Assembly (NCBI GenBank): GCA_011037195.1
Contig: JAAEAF010004978.1
Coordinates: 1 to 64,000, forward strand
Source of the DNA: Triatoma infestans
Taxonomy: Eukaryota; Arthropoda; Insecta; Hemiptera; Reduviidae
DNA length: 64,000 nucleotides
Reading direction: 5' to 3'
Below, piece by piece: positions 21,584-32,301 of this stretch. Made by a program: the position numbers and the translations under genes. Below the pieces are notes generated by a model. It did not search any database and was not told where the DNA came from. It saw only the letters and a list, made by a program, of their open reading frames with translations. Within the stretch, counting starts at the first letter, position 1; each line of letters starts with the position of its first letter.

Positions 21584-21785
21584 AGTTCTCTCGCTTAGAT
21601 CAGTGCTCTCATCAATGGGGCGTGCGGTGGGCGGTCCGGATTCGATTCCCGTTGGTTCTGCTTCATTGGTTCTTAAAAAAAAAAAAAAAAAATGTAGGTG
21701 GACCCACATAATGTGTAAAGGTGTGTATGAACGCCGTCTGGCTGGCATTGGCCCTTCACGGGCTGTTGCGCCAAGGGTACTCTTT
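21584..21785 (+). mobile_element. tRNA-derived SINE (family 3)
   Basis: B box GATTCGATTCC at 21639-21649 with a degenerate A-box region about 40 bp upstream. An internal A-run (21675-21692) separates the tRNA-like head from a body that ends GGGCTGTTGCGCCAAGGGTA, similar to the end of the SINE at 19838. Possible composite: head, A-run, then a second 3' module. Confidence 0.65.
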
Positions 21786-22883
21786 GTTTTAATATCAAAA
21801 GGACACTTCCAAACTTAATTTTATTTAAGTTCACTTCCCACTTCTATCCTGAAAAAAGTTCCATCACACGGTATTTTCCTAGCTTAAATTCTGATATCCG
21901 TCCAATAGAGTGAGTAGGTAGCAAAAGAAGAGGAGAGGGGGTATGATAGTATGAACTAAAAAGCGTGCTTTTACCATTATAAAAAAATCTCCATTAATAA
22001 ATTTATCCTTCATTGACGGAATTAAAATTATAAATTATTCGCGATTTATCCCGTGTCTTAAAATCATCTTACTTTAGAACAGAAAGAAAATTTATTCTAT
22101 AATGACAAGTTATTTAAAAGTACCATTCCAATATATTTACATGACTCTATCACCATTATGTATGTCAACGAGACAACTAAAATTCTGATTTGAAGTGAAA
22201 ATTTGCGAATTTATATTTAAGTTTTGTAATAGGTGGTCGGTATGGTAAAGTTCATCAAACATTTGTTTCTGAAACACGAATTCTAGTTCGATAACATGGG
22301 AGTTCATTTCCATATAATTAGTTTATTTTACAGGAGGAAACTGAAAGTTGCAGGAATGGTAAAACATTTTGAGAGTAAGGGAGAGCGATTAGAAATTTGG
22401 CCAACTTCCTTACTGCGACTATAGGATATTTAGATTAAAATAAAGTTATGCGAAACATTGACATATCTTTTTTGTTATATTAGTTATGAATCATGAAATA
22501 TCACAGTAATTAGTAATAATTTAATATTATAAAGATTTAAGGACTGACAATGAAATCTTGGGTAACTATGATGAATGTTGCTCAAGTTTGACAGTAAGGA
22601 GACTTTGTTTGACAATAAGGAGAGAGAACAGCACTTTGCGGTTAATAAAGCCTAACCTAACTTAGTACATAAAGGACTCTTGATATAAGCTAGAAGGTCT
22701 CTAAGCATTGATAGCATTACCTACCCACCACTTATAAAAGACGGGATGTTTAAATAATTTTAATATATAATTTGAATGTGATTATTTCTTTAAAATGTTA
22801 GAATTCAATGAAAAAAATTTGACATACAAGATTTCAATATCAAAATAAAGTTGGAGGAAACTGTAAATAAATATTTTAATAAA
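21786..22883. other. AT-rich spacer
   Basis: No gene or clear repeat recognised. Confidence 0.35.
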
Positions 22884-23675
22884 AGCTGGTGTGAAATACG
22901 CACACGACTTTCTCTTACTCCATTTAATCCAATTATATATAAAATGATAAATTTTGTCCAAACTCAAATTTTACATATTTATTCTAACATAAATACGTGA
23001 TTATATTATGGCCCAACAGAGCGCTCTAAAAACACTGAACCAATCACATAAGTATAAAATTTGAAATAAATGCCACTAATTTCGTACAACTATCCAAAAT
23101 GATTTTTTTTTTTTTTGGAAAATGTTTTAAATAAGAATAATACATTTTTATCTGTGGAGTTAGCATACCAAATTTAAAGGAAATCGTTTTAATGTTTTCG
23201 TGAAAATTCCAAAGAAACTCAAAAACCTATTCGATTAGGGTTATCCGATTATCTTCAAATTTGGAATTCTATCACTGCTTCCAGTATGTATTAATATTAT
23301 GTAGATGGTAAAATCATATATAATACTAAACTAATATTTTAGAGGAAAGCATAACGCTATTGTTCCCCCACAACTCCCCCCCCTAAAAATAAAACAATTT
23401 TCCCGGGGAAATGTTGCAAATAAAAGTGTTAAGTATTTATCTGTGTAAATGTATACGCACTTTAAAGAAAAAGATTGGAGTTGCGTACGAGAAAATTATG
23501 AAAAAAATGAAAAAAAAAAAAACCGTTCACTAAAGTGGGACTTCCGATTGATGGATTTTACCCGAAATCTTCATGTCTGATGCGGTGGTAATGTCTAAAC
23601 GGAATACCTACCTAGTTTGACCTTACTATGAATTTTCATTTTTTAAGATATTCTATTAACGGCCACAGTTAAAAT
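22884..23675 (+). repeat. Family R copy with 5' terminus
   Basis: Starts with the family 5' terminus (CTGGTGTGAAATACGCACAC then GACTTTCTCTTACTCC), in which GTGTG and CACAC can pair as a hairpin. It continues through the C-rich block (23367-23385), TTTTCCCGGGGAAATGTTG and GACTTCCGATTGATGGATTT, and stops before the microsatellite and 3' hairpin. Confidence 0.65.
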
Positions 23676-23877
23676 AGTGCACTCCTTCAGTTAAATCGTT
23701 CAATACCCTACTCAAATAAAAGTTATACAATTAAAATATCTAAATATTTACAATATTAAATGAAAGAATCATGCTTTTGGTTTTTGCTTGGGTTGTTAAA
23801 ATAAGTTCTCCAGAAGTTAAGGGATGTCGACTTAGTCCATAATATAAGTGGGGAACTGTGGAAAGGATCAATTATAC

Positions 23878-25110
23878 CAGTGCTGGCGAACCTTTTTCTC
23901 GTGTGGGTCAGTATTATATAATTTTTTTTTAAGATTTCACAGTGTGGGTCAAAATTATGCTAATTTTATATTTAAATTTCACAGTAGGTCGGACATATGT
24001 GTGACAAAAAATATGGTTGCATACTCGGTATTTAAATTTTATTTCGATAAATGTACATTAGGTTTATAATTAAAAAAGCAGTAAGTAGAATTTTGTATTA
24101 ATAAAAGAAATAAAAACTAAAACTACTGTTCACATATTTAATGCGAGACTTCTTGTTGTTTGTTTATAGACAATTCTTCTATGTTTGATTCATATTTGGA
24201 ATTCACTAATTTAACACATGCAGCAGTTAATTCGTCGCCAAGTAGATTTTATAAAATTCAAAGAAGAAAATAGTTGCTCACAGACGTATGTTGAACCAAA
24301 CATCGTTAGAATGGCATTTGCTAGTTTTTTAATTGCGCTAAATGTACTTGGCAAGGAATCCCATTCTTTTAGAATAATATTCTCAATTCACTGTTCTATT
24401 ATTTTACATTTGTCAGAATTATATTCACAGTTTTGTTTCTGTAACTCTGAATTAAATTGTCATATTTGTTTATCCACATAAAGCTGTTTTGAAATTCTGC
24501 TTATTCCATTTCTAAATTATCAATATTTAGCCCCATGTCAGAGTATTTAATTCTAACTTAGAAAATTCGATTTTATGTGGGTTACAAAATAAATTGTATT
24601 GTATTTTCCAAATGTCTAAATGATCAAACCTATCCAGGAAAACATTGTTCTATTTCTCCTAAAATTAAATTATATTTTCTTAATGCAATATCTTGAGAAC
24701 TGATGCCATTTTCAAAAACTTGAGAATTTTCAAAATGACATTTAACGAGCGGAAAATATTTCATTACTTTTCGTTTCCAAATCATTTTTATATATATCAT
24801 GTTTTGTTATAAATGCTTTAATGTTCTCAAACATGGTTAATACAACTTGGCCACATTCCTGAAGCCTCATGTTCAATCCACTGAAATGATTTGTGATATC
24901 ATATAAAACCATAAGTCGTGTAACCATCCTACATTTGACAATTCATCATAAATATTACTTTTTTCATTCAAAAACAATAATTTTATTTCTTCTAATAAAT
25001 CAACGAATCTTTCTAAAACCTGACCGCAACTTAACCAACGCACATTATTGCACATAAAGACCCCAGAGTATTGAGACTCAACTTCGTCTAATAATAATTG
25101 AGCGAGTTAC
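23878..25110 (-). pseudogene. hAT-superfamily transposase relic (ZBED5/GTF2IRD2-like)
   Basis: Read on the minus strand, order and content fit a hAT transposase. First comes NNVRWLSCGQVLERFVDLLEEIK with FLNEK (about 24960-25055). Next, in another frame, DITNHFSGLNMRLQECGQ (about 24840-24905). Finally, after stops, EWDSLPSTFSAIKKLANAIL and FGSTYVCEQLFSSLNFIKS (about 24250-24370), the conserved C-terminal dimerisation region. Frameshifts and stops make it non-functional. At the left edge, CAGTGCTGGCGAACC (23878-23892) looks like a hAT terminal inverted repeat, so 23878 is probably one end of the element. The matching right end is not clear, and no 8-bp duplication was found. Confidence 0.7.
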
Positions 25111-25239
25111 TATACCATTGGCTTCACCCCACTCCGCCAAGCAAAGTGTTTTGTGTGGATGCCAATTAAGATCTGGAGCCATCTCAAGCTCCAGTGGCAA
25201 TAGAAGAGAAAGATATATAAAGGATGTGATGTAAAGCTA

Positions 25240-25405
25240 ATGGTCATACATAAGTCGTCGATGCGCCTCCCCCAAAAAAAACTTTTTGCGTATTCAGGGG
25301 GACCCCAAAGTGTACTTCCGGTGAAAACTCAATTTCGAAAATCTGGTACGATCGCAATACTTCCTATTCTTACTAGTGGTAACAGAAAGTAAAAAGGAAG
25401 AGAGA
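25240..25405 (+). repeat. Family R 3' end
   Basis: Contains TTCAGGGGGACCCCAAAGTG, CTTCCGGTGAAAACTCAATT and the terminal ACGATCGCAATACTTCCT, then the hairpin and GAAAGTAAAAAGG. Confidence 0.6.
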
Positions 25406-26044
25406 CAACTGAAATGACAGCCTAATAATTAAAATAAATAGGATATTTTTTTAGGATATTAGCCAATCAAATAGAATATGAAAATGGTAGTTTGAAAAAA
25501 TAACGTCCAAGTTACCGTATACTGTTCTAAATGATAGAAAAAACAGGTAATAATGGATTGATAACAGATGTGATTAATGGTTTTTAACTTAGCAATGTTG
25601 TTATTCAGTTAAGATTTGAAAAAATACTATAAAGCAAAATGGATTGAAGTCTATTTCTTTCTGACGGTAATGTATTATATCTGTTCAGAATTGAATGGAA
25701 AACACAATGGTGCAATATAATGGCATATTGAAGTGTTCAGCCTATTGAAGTATTAATAATGAAAGAAAATCAATTTTCTGATAGCTACCAACCTTTGTTG
25801 CCGAATTCAAACAGGATTATCTGTTATCTAGAGTATTTAGGACAATATGTATCCCAATATAAAAGTCTCTCCCCCTGCGTGTATGTGTGAGAGTATGTGT
25901 GTATTTGGTCAGCATAATTTAAAAATCAGAATACAGCCAAAAGTTAACAGCTCTAACGATTTTTCTTTAAACCTGGTATACTTACAGAACTTATACAGGA
26001 TTGTTTACTTCCCTTTACTACTTTACACATATCAGACAACAAAA
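25406..26044. other. Spacer with a possible reversed family R fragment
   Basis: Mostly unassigned. About 25865-26005 contains a GTGTATGTGTGAGAGTATGT tract and CGATTTTTCTTTAAACCTGG, which resemble reversed family R, but the match is weak. Confidence 0.3.
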
Positions 26045-26394
26045 TCTACAGTGAAACACTCACACGACTTTCTCTTACCGCAATTTAGTTAGTTAGAAAA
26101 TGACAAATTCTATTCGAACATATAATTCATATTATTTACATGTTTAGTTGCCTTCAATTTTATATGATTGGGAGAATCTAATCCTTATATACAGACTTTT
26201 TTTTTTTGAGGAAAGCATAGCTGCCCCTCCATCAAAAGTTCCTTAAATGAATTTTCTCGGAAAAAGCTTAGGCAAAAAAAAAAAGGTCTCTATACATACA
26301 ATTAGTAAAACAAGTTTAATGAAAACTGGTCGTTGTTTTTATGGAGAAAATCGCAAAAAAAAATGAAAAAAAAAGCTGAGACATATAAAGCAAT
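26045..26394 (+). repeat. Family R copy with 5' terminus, cut at the LINE insertion
   Basis: Begins CAGTGAAACACTCACACGAC then TTTCTCTTACCGC, the family 5' end. It has the C-rich block, AAATGAATTTTCTCGG and a GAGAAAATCGC block, and ends next to the target-site duplication of the LINE at 26410. Confidence 0.6.
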
Positions 26395-27362
26395 AAAATT
26401 TTAAAATCAATCTCGGAACCTTTCCCGTTAAATAAGGGATTGAGGCAGGGGGACCCTCTCTCCCCCGTACTTTTCAATCTAGCCCTGGAGAAAGCCATCA
26501 GGTCTATTAGGACCAGCCCCAATGGCACTATCTATAACAGGTTAAGCCAGCACCTGGCGTATGCTGATGATGTCGTCTTAACCGGGAGGACAAAAGCAGC
26601 TTTAGTGGGCTCTTTTGAGGAGTTCGAAGCTGCAGCAAAGAAGCTAGGCCTAAGGATTAATGAGGTAAAACAAAGTATATGGTTAGTACTCGGAAAACCT
26701 GGCACATGATGAAGCAACCATATGCACACCTACGAGTTTAAAGGGTTAAAACTTTCAAATATCTGGGAGCCGTTCTCACTGAAAAAAATGATGTGAGTGA
26801 AGAGGTAAAAGGAAGAATAACCAGTAGGTGTTTCTGGGCGCTGAGAAGAGTGGTCAGTTTTAAAGAGCTGTCAAGAGAGGCGAAATTGTCAGTCTACAAA
26901 ACCATATTAAGGCCTACTGTCACATACGCCAGTGAGACATGGGTGCTCACCAAAACAGATGAAATAATGCTGAACGCTTGGGAAAGAAAGATCCTCCGAA
27001 AAATCTTTGGCCCAGTAAAGGAGGTAATAGGTACAGGATAAGGGAAAATGAGGAGTTAAGAGAACTGTACCAGGAGCAGGATTTGGTAGGCTGGATAAAG
27101 AGAGGGAGGCTAATATGGTTAGGGCACGTTGTGAGGTTGGAGGAAACAAGATTCCCAAGGAAATTGCTGGAGGGGCAAGGAAGAGGGGAAGACCGAGAAA
27201 AAGGTGGTTGGAAGGCGCAGAGGAGAGCGTCAGGAGCCTGGGTGTAAGAAGATGGAGACGGGTTGCTTTGGTGAGAGAGGAATGGGAGCGAGTGGTTGAG
27301 GAAGCCAAGGTCCTTCGAGGACCGTAGTGCCATTAAAGAAGAAGAAGAAAATTTTAAAATCA
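26395..27362 (+). mobile_element. 5'-truncated LINE with 15-bp target-site duplication and GAA tail
   Basis: Element body 26410-27347. It is bracketed by identical 15-bp copies of AAAATTTTAAAATCA at 26395-26409 and 27348-27362, direct proof of a retrotransposition event. The body is much richer in G+C than its surroundings, starts in the middle of the reverse transcriptase domain, and ends in a short GAA repeat (27336-27350) only ~20 bp after the stop codon. A very short 3' UTR with a simple-repeat tail suggests an RTE-like or related clade, but I do not assign one firmly. Confidence 0.9.
26434..27327 (+). pseudogene. LINE reverse transcriptase, C-terminal half, frameshifted
   Basis: Starts at LRQGDPLSPVLFNLALEK, then LAYADDVVLTGRT with the catalytic YADD box intact (26560-26571), then the thumb region (FKYLGAVLTE, about 26750-26785). 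Next come a segment with LRPTVTYASETWVLTKTDE and a C-terminal WLGHVVRLEE / RGRPRKRWLEG region, ending at a stop at 27325-27327. The pieces lie in three different frames (changes near 26670, 26790, 27040 and 27160), so it is a dead copy. In an active element this protein would reverse-transcribe its RNA at the target site. The upstream endonuclease is absent through 5' truncation. Confidence 0.85.
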
Positions 27363-27398
27363 CTATATTAAAAATGAAATATTAAATTAATTGTACTA

Positions 27399-27646
27399 GT
27401 TGTTGTGGTGGTTGGTTCCGCAGAGCTGGAAAGCATCAGAGACATTTTCCGTGGTAGCCTCTGCTTCATTTTGTGGTCATCGACCGGTTTCGGGCGTTCG
27501 CCCACCTTCGAGTGTGAAAACTAACTCTGCTCTGTGCAAATCTGTGTTGTCACACTGTTTGAATAACGCATCCTGAAAATAGGCGAACGCCCGAAACCGG
27601 TCGATGGCCACAAAATGAAGCAGGCTACCACGGAAAATGTCTCTGA
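27399..27646 (-). mobile_element. Penelope-type inverted-arm unit (family A), tail at left
   Basis: The one-sided tail (GTTGGTTCCGCAGAGCTGG region, 27411-27429) is at the left, so the unit is reversed relative to 41403-41677. Inverted arms at about 27435-27500 and 27570-27646 carry the ACCGGTTTCGGGCGTTCGCC block and its complement. The ribozyme cores are damaged: CTCGAAGG on the minus strand and CTGAAAA on the plus strand. An imperfect duplication of about 10 bp ending ACTAG borders it. Confidence 0.7.
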
Positions 27647-27658
27647 TAATTAAACTAG

Positions 27659-27793
27659 TTGTTGTGATTGGGTCCGCAGAGTTGGGAAACATCAGAGATA
27701 TTTTCCGTAATACCCTGCTTCTTCTTTTCGTGGTCATCCTTTTCGAAGTCGATGACCACGAAAAGAAGCAGAGGATACCTAAAAATATCTATG
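27659..27793 (-). mobile_element. Short Penelope-type inverted-arm unit next to the previous one
   Basis: Again starts with the tail (GGGTCCGCAGAGTTGGGAAA), then arms CTTCTTTTCGTGGTCATC and the complement GATGACCACGAAAAGAAG meeting at about 27741-27748. The ribozyme block is deleted from both arms. Two units side by side suggest insertion of one next to the other, or rearrangement. Confidence 0.6.
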
Positions 27794-28128
27794 AATAATT
27801 GTAGGTAAGTTTAGGTAAGACTAAATTTATATATAAAGGAAGTCAGACAAAAATTATATACCTATAGAATTTTAGTCACCTTCAAATGCATGCAGTGCTT
27901 AAAAAAAGTTATTACAAATCGGGAAAAATCCAAAAGAAGCCTGAAATCCATTTCTATATTTTATGACAGATAAGATATTGAGATAAATATCTATGCTTAA
28001 ACGATTACAATCGATTGCACTTTTCATATTATCTGCTATAGTCTTTTAAGATTAAAGCATGCAAACTTCAATGATCTCAAATAAATGATTAAGAAGGAAG
28101 ACTGAATATTGATGGTTCTCTTCTGTCT

Positions 28129-28171
28129 CACACACACGCACGCACACACGCACACACACACACACACACAT
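28129..28171. repeat. CA microsatellite
   Basis: CA/CG-interrupted CA run. The overlapping frames are artefacts of it. Confidence 0.85.
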
Positions 28172-28373
28172 ACACTCAGGGAGAGAATGCTAGAAGAGGG
28201 AAGAGGGAGAGAGAGAAAATCAATAATCATAAATCTCACTGAAAGCATCCTCATATGGACTGCTAACATTTATTCTCGTGCCAAAGCGAAATAATTCCAT
28301 TACAAAAGGAATCAAGAAATGAAAGGAGAAAATATATTGCGATTCAGGTAGTTACTTACTCTCACTGCTGGAG

Positions 28374-28400
28374 GTATATATATATATATATATATATATA
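28374..28400. repeat. TA microsatellite
   Basis: Pure TA dinucleotide run bordering a family R fragment. Confidence 0.85.
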
Positions 28401-28404
28401 GAAA

Positions 28405-28625
28405 ACGCGCCAAATTTTCGAAAGTGATTTTTTTTTCGGAAATATAATTTCATAAGTCCGTTGAATACACACACACACATATATATATGTGTATGTGTGT
28501 GTGTGTGTATGAGGGGGAGGGGGAGAGAAAAAAATTAGAAGATTAGATATGATTTCGTTCAGGAAAACTTGTCAATCGGAGCATGACTTTACCGAATTTT
28601 TTGTGATTTCTCAACATATGAGTTT
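28405..28625 (-). repeat. Family R fragment, reverse, with CA/TA/GT tract
   Basis: CCAAATTTTCGAAAGTGATT and CGGAAATATAATTTC are the reversed 3'-proximal block. The CA-TATA-GT tract at 28464-28508 occupies the usual microsatellite position and is itself palindromic. TCAATCGGAGCATGACTTTA is the next block after a deletion. Confidence 0.5.
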
Positions 28626-28650
28626 TTCCCAACTACATACTGCAAGTATT

Positions 28651-29012
28651 TGTTAGTAGGTTCGGTTTAGATAAAACACACTAAACTTCTAACAACACCA
28701 ATTTATTGTTCAACACAATAAATTACAAATAGAACACTTAAAACATACTGTGTATAAACCAGCAAAAGTTCTCTCAGCTCACTTTTTATTCACTTTTAAC
28801 AATTGCGCACTCAATTTATAATAAGACTGACTCATCGAGCTGTTCTTCTCCTATTTATACCGGAGGAAGTTCTGGAAGGTTCTAATTCTTCTAGGCCGCG
28901 GTAGGACGCTATAGAAAAGTCCAGAAGCGCTTTGCTAGCGCTTTCAAGCGGACACGTGGAGAACTAGAGGTGCCTGCTTCTTCTCCTAGATGGCTCTAGT
29001 GGCTGCGTTACA
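28651..29012 (-). mobile_element. Solo LTR of an LTR retrotransposon
   Basis: On the minus strand it starts TGTAACGCAGCC and ends CTACTAACA (TG...CA). It has a TATA box (TATAAATAGG, 28850-28859) followed ~20-25 bp downstream by the arthropod initiator TCAGT (28826-28830), and AATAAA polyadenylation-type signals further on (about 28704-28709 and 28788-28793). This is the U3-R-U5 layout. It is GC-rich relative to its flanks. No internal retrotransposon sequence adjoins either side, hence 'solo'. I could not match a 4-5 bp target-site duplication. Gypsy-type is likely from the TGTAACG start, but this is inference. Confidence 0.65.
28850..28859 (-). promoter_or_regulatory. TATA box of the solo LTR
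   Basis: TATAAATAGG on the minus strand with a TCAGT initiator at 28826-28830, a spacing close to that of arthropod RNA polymerase II core promoters. Confidence 0.6.
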
Positions 29013-29174
29013 ATATAACATTATGTATGTAAGTATGAGTATATATTATACGTATTTGTCGACAAAATAACTAAGAAATGAAAAATCACAGAAGGCACAA
29101 CCTTGATTTTGAATTAGATATCACAAGGGATCTATTGTGAAGACCTATTGTGTTCTTTGAACTTAGTTTAAACC

Positions 29175-29310
29175 ACCACACATATAAACCTTCCTCCCTG
29201 ATGTTCTAGAAAACGGCTGTAACGATCTTCCTTAAACTTCGTACAGATACATACCCAGTAACTTTTATTTAACATATTTGCTAATTTTTTAGGAGCGTTC
29301 GGAAAATGTT
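29175..29310 (-). repeat. Family R fragment, reverse
   Basis: GAAAACGGCTGTAACGATCT followed by CTTAAACTTCGTACAGATAC corresponds to the reversed GAAGAAAATC / GTTTTCGAGAAAATC section. Confidence 0.45.
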
Positions 29311-31205
29311 GGTAGCCATTAGGCATACTTCAAAAGTGCCATTTGAATACTTTGTTCTTTACGTAATTTCATTTATCCCAAGTTAGACCCTGCTTCAGAT
29401 GTCTCATTGGAAAATATTCCCTCCCATTGATACAAAATACACAAAACACTCAAACATACACAGAAACACCAATAAATTTCTCTATACGAATAATCTAAGG
29501 AAAAGAATTTTCAAAACAAAATAAGCCTTTTATTATTAGAACAAAGAACAAAAGGAAAGAAATAAATCATAGGGCATCCTATTGTACTTGTCATAAATCG
29601 TGGGAATATTTGTTAAAGAATGATATCTGCGCATTACAAAAATTTATTACATAACATGTTCATGGTAAAGCTTATATAATGTTATAGTTTAATAATTTAA
29701 TAGTGTTTCATTTCTTAGAAGACATTTGCAGATTAAAACTAAGTTAAATTGCCGGAATATTCAATTCAATATTGAATAAAAAAAAAATTAAAAAAAAAAT
29801 GGAGGCGATTTTCAAAAAATTAAGTGCATGAACTTTGAACGGACGGCCATATATGTATAAAGATCATTTCAGAAAAAGGCTCTAACTTCATAACGCCCAC
29901 AAAAAAAACCAACAAAAGTTTTCATAGAAAAATGAACAAAGATATTAATGGTATATGATAAATCGATTTTTTTTTTACATAATCCAATCAAAATCAAAAT
30001 CTAGTCAAACCAGCTTAACTACTTTTGAACGTTCTGCAGTTTTTTCGTTTTTATGTTTAAAACTGTAGATACACATACTCACACAAACAAATACTTTCTG
30101 TGCCAAAAAAAAACCTGTATATTAAAAAAGAAAAAAAACTGAATTCCAAAACCACTGATAATAATAATAATAATCTTTAAGAAATAAAGATGGAAAAAAT
30201 TTGTAAAATACTCTCGTATATTGATGCTCCGTATGATATTCAAAGAGTTTATAATTAATTATTAAATTTAATTGGATCAAGTAAAAGTGACAAAATTTGA
30301 TAATAAAACTGGGATGTTAAATACACCATCTACTTTAAAGCTTACATTAATATGATAATCTGACAACTATAAGCTTAAGACTAATTACTTTGAACTTCCC
30401 TAGTAATATTCATTCACAGTGTTAATTTAATAAAACATTCTATATGTAATAAACTTGTGATATAATATTATGTGGCCCTTTTATTAATAGTGATCAATTT
30501 TAAAAAGATAATTTAGACTTAATACTATTAGTCTACTACAAGTCTTTCTATACACATAGTCATCTATAACGTAAAATTACTCAACCAGAAAGACTCAAAG
30601 GTGTAATTAAATTAAATTATTTACAATTAATTTTAATTTATCAAGCAGAAAGAATATTTTCAATGGTTGTCAACTAAGAAGGATAGGCATAATTTCTGAC
30701 AACTGGAATGAGCGGAATAAAGTTTTATTGTGAACTGTACAGTCTTAAGATAAAGAATTATAATTAATGATAAAGAATAAAAGTCGAGCTATTTAGGTGT
30801 TAACAGAACTCTTTATATTGTGTATTATAAAAAAAAAAGAAGCAAAAAAAAAAAAAGAAAAGAGTATTTTATAAACTAAAATTAATAAAACTCGGCCATT
30901 TAACTTACGCCTTAATAAACTTTTCCGCTCTTTGTGTTTGATAAAGATCTAAAGATACGACAAGCATCCTTTGAAAAGAAATTAAAAAAAATGGAAAACA
31001 CCTGTGAAATCTCCAGCCAACGCACAGTAGATTATCTTTATTCGATTTAGACTTGATTATAGCTGCCATGAATTAGCTCGCCCTATAATTCATGTCAAAA
31101 TTTTTTTCTCTTTCATAAATCGATCATTAACGTATTTTGATGTAGCTAACTGTGACACTTCCATAAAAGTGTATCATGTGATAAAAAAAAAAAGTTGTCC
31201 AGTCT
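29311..31205. other. AT-rich spacer
   Basis: No gene recognised. Contains A-runs and an AAT repeat near 30161-30175. About 29990-30120 has a weak family-R-like TTTTTCGTTTTTATGTTTAA section and a short CA stretch. Confidence 0.35.
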
Positions 31206-31211
31206 GAGAGA

Positions 31212-31330
31212 TAGGAAAAAAGTCTGATGTGAAACACTCACACGACTTTCTATTATTGGAATTATAAATCGTCTTACCATTCCTCAAATTTGGAATTTTA
31301 TTTGAATATGTAGTATATTTTTTGTTGTTA
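31212..31330 (+). repeat. Family R 5' terminus
   Basis: TCTGATGTGAAACACTCACA and then CGACTTTCTATTATTGG is the family start, followed by ~60 bp of body. The rest is absent. Confidence 0.55.
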
Positions 31331-31619
31331 TTCTGTCTTAACTTAGTGATATTTTACATCCCCTCATTAACAAATTGTTTCATTTATTTCCCCCTGTTAG
31401 CTACTTGCTCTTGTCTTCGTTTTTATTTCCAGCACACTCCTTGATGTGACATGCTTCTGAACTGCCAGCTTTTTTCCTTTTTTTAAATTTTTTATTTTAT
31501 TATCTAAGCACCGTTGTCTTGCGATAGATCAGAATGCTGTATTTTTTTTCACATCAATAAAGATGGGCAGCCCTTTTATTTTTATTGTAATTATTTCAGT
31601 CAATAAAATGTTTTCTGCT

Positions 31620-31803
31620 ATGTTGGTTCCACACAGCTGGAAAGTATCAGAGATATTTTCCCTGGTAGACTGCTTCTTTTGGTGGTCATCGACCGGTTTC
31701 GGGCGTTCGCCCACCATCAGGATGTTTTTGTCAAACAGTATAATAACATAGACTTGCACAGAGCAAATACAGTAATACACTGGATTTTAAGAGTCTTTGT
31801 TAT
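31620..31803 (-). repeat. Penelope-type arm (family A) with tail at left
   Basis: One arm only: tail (GTTGGTTCCACACAGCTGG), CAGAGATATTTTCC, GACCGGTTTCGGGCGTTCGC and ACTTGCACAGAGC, then a short inner segment shared with 44428-44690. On the minus strand the ribozyme core is near-intact except that A9 is G (CTGATGG). The second arm has been lost. Confidence 0.65.
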
Positions 31804-32301
31804 GAAAGAACTAGGTTAAGAGGGGTGTCTGAATGGGTATCTGAATGGGAAAACACATATTTGGTCCTTTAAAAGACGTTGTCCCCTTTGAAATGGAAAC
31901 ATCAATGAGTGGGGGGATGTATAACTTAAAACTATGTTTTTTGAAGGAGATTTTATTTTGATAATTATTTACCCATATTATCTTATTTCTATTCATTAAT
32001 TTATAACAGAGAGCGAAATAACATGAAAGTGTCAGCCGTGGGTCACTGTGGAATAAGTTACTGATAAGAAATGATAGAATCCGAGCGGAATGATCGTTAG
32101 ATAGTATGGATACATAATTATGTTGAGCAAGTAATCTATATAAGCAAGTTAATTTTATAATTATGCATTCCATTCCACATTTCACCTTTCACACACATTC
32201 ACGTACGCCATCCACGCACGCACGTATACTTAAATATGGGTTCTTTTTTACACGCCTAAATATAATGAGTCTAAACGAGCTTAAATACAGACATTTATAG
32301 A

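Noticed and set aside
26907..27363. Minus-strand frames of 133 and 138 residues
   Set aside because: They are antisense shadows of the LINE reverse transcriptase frame on the plus strand.
31811..32185. 124-residue minus-strand frame as a gene
   Set aside because: No motif recognised; borders repeat sequence; composition like the surrounding spacer.
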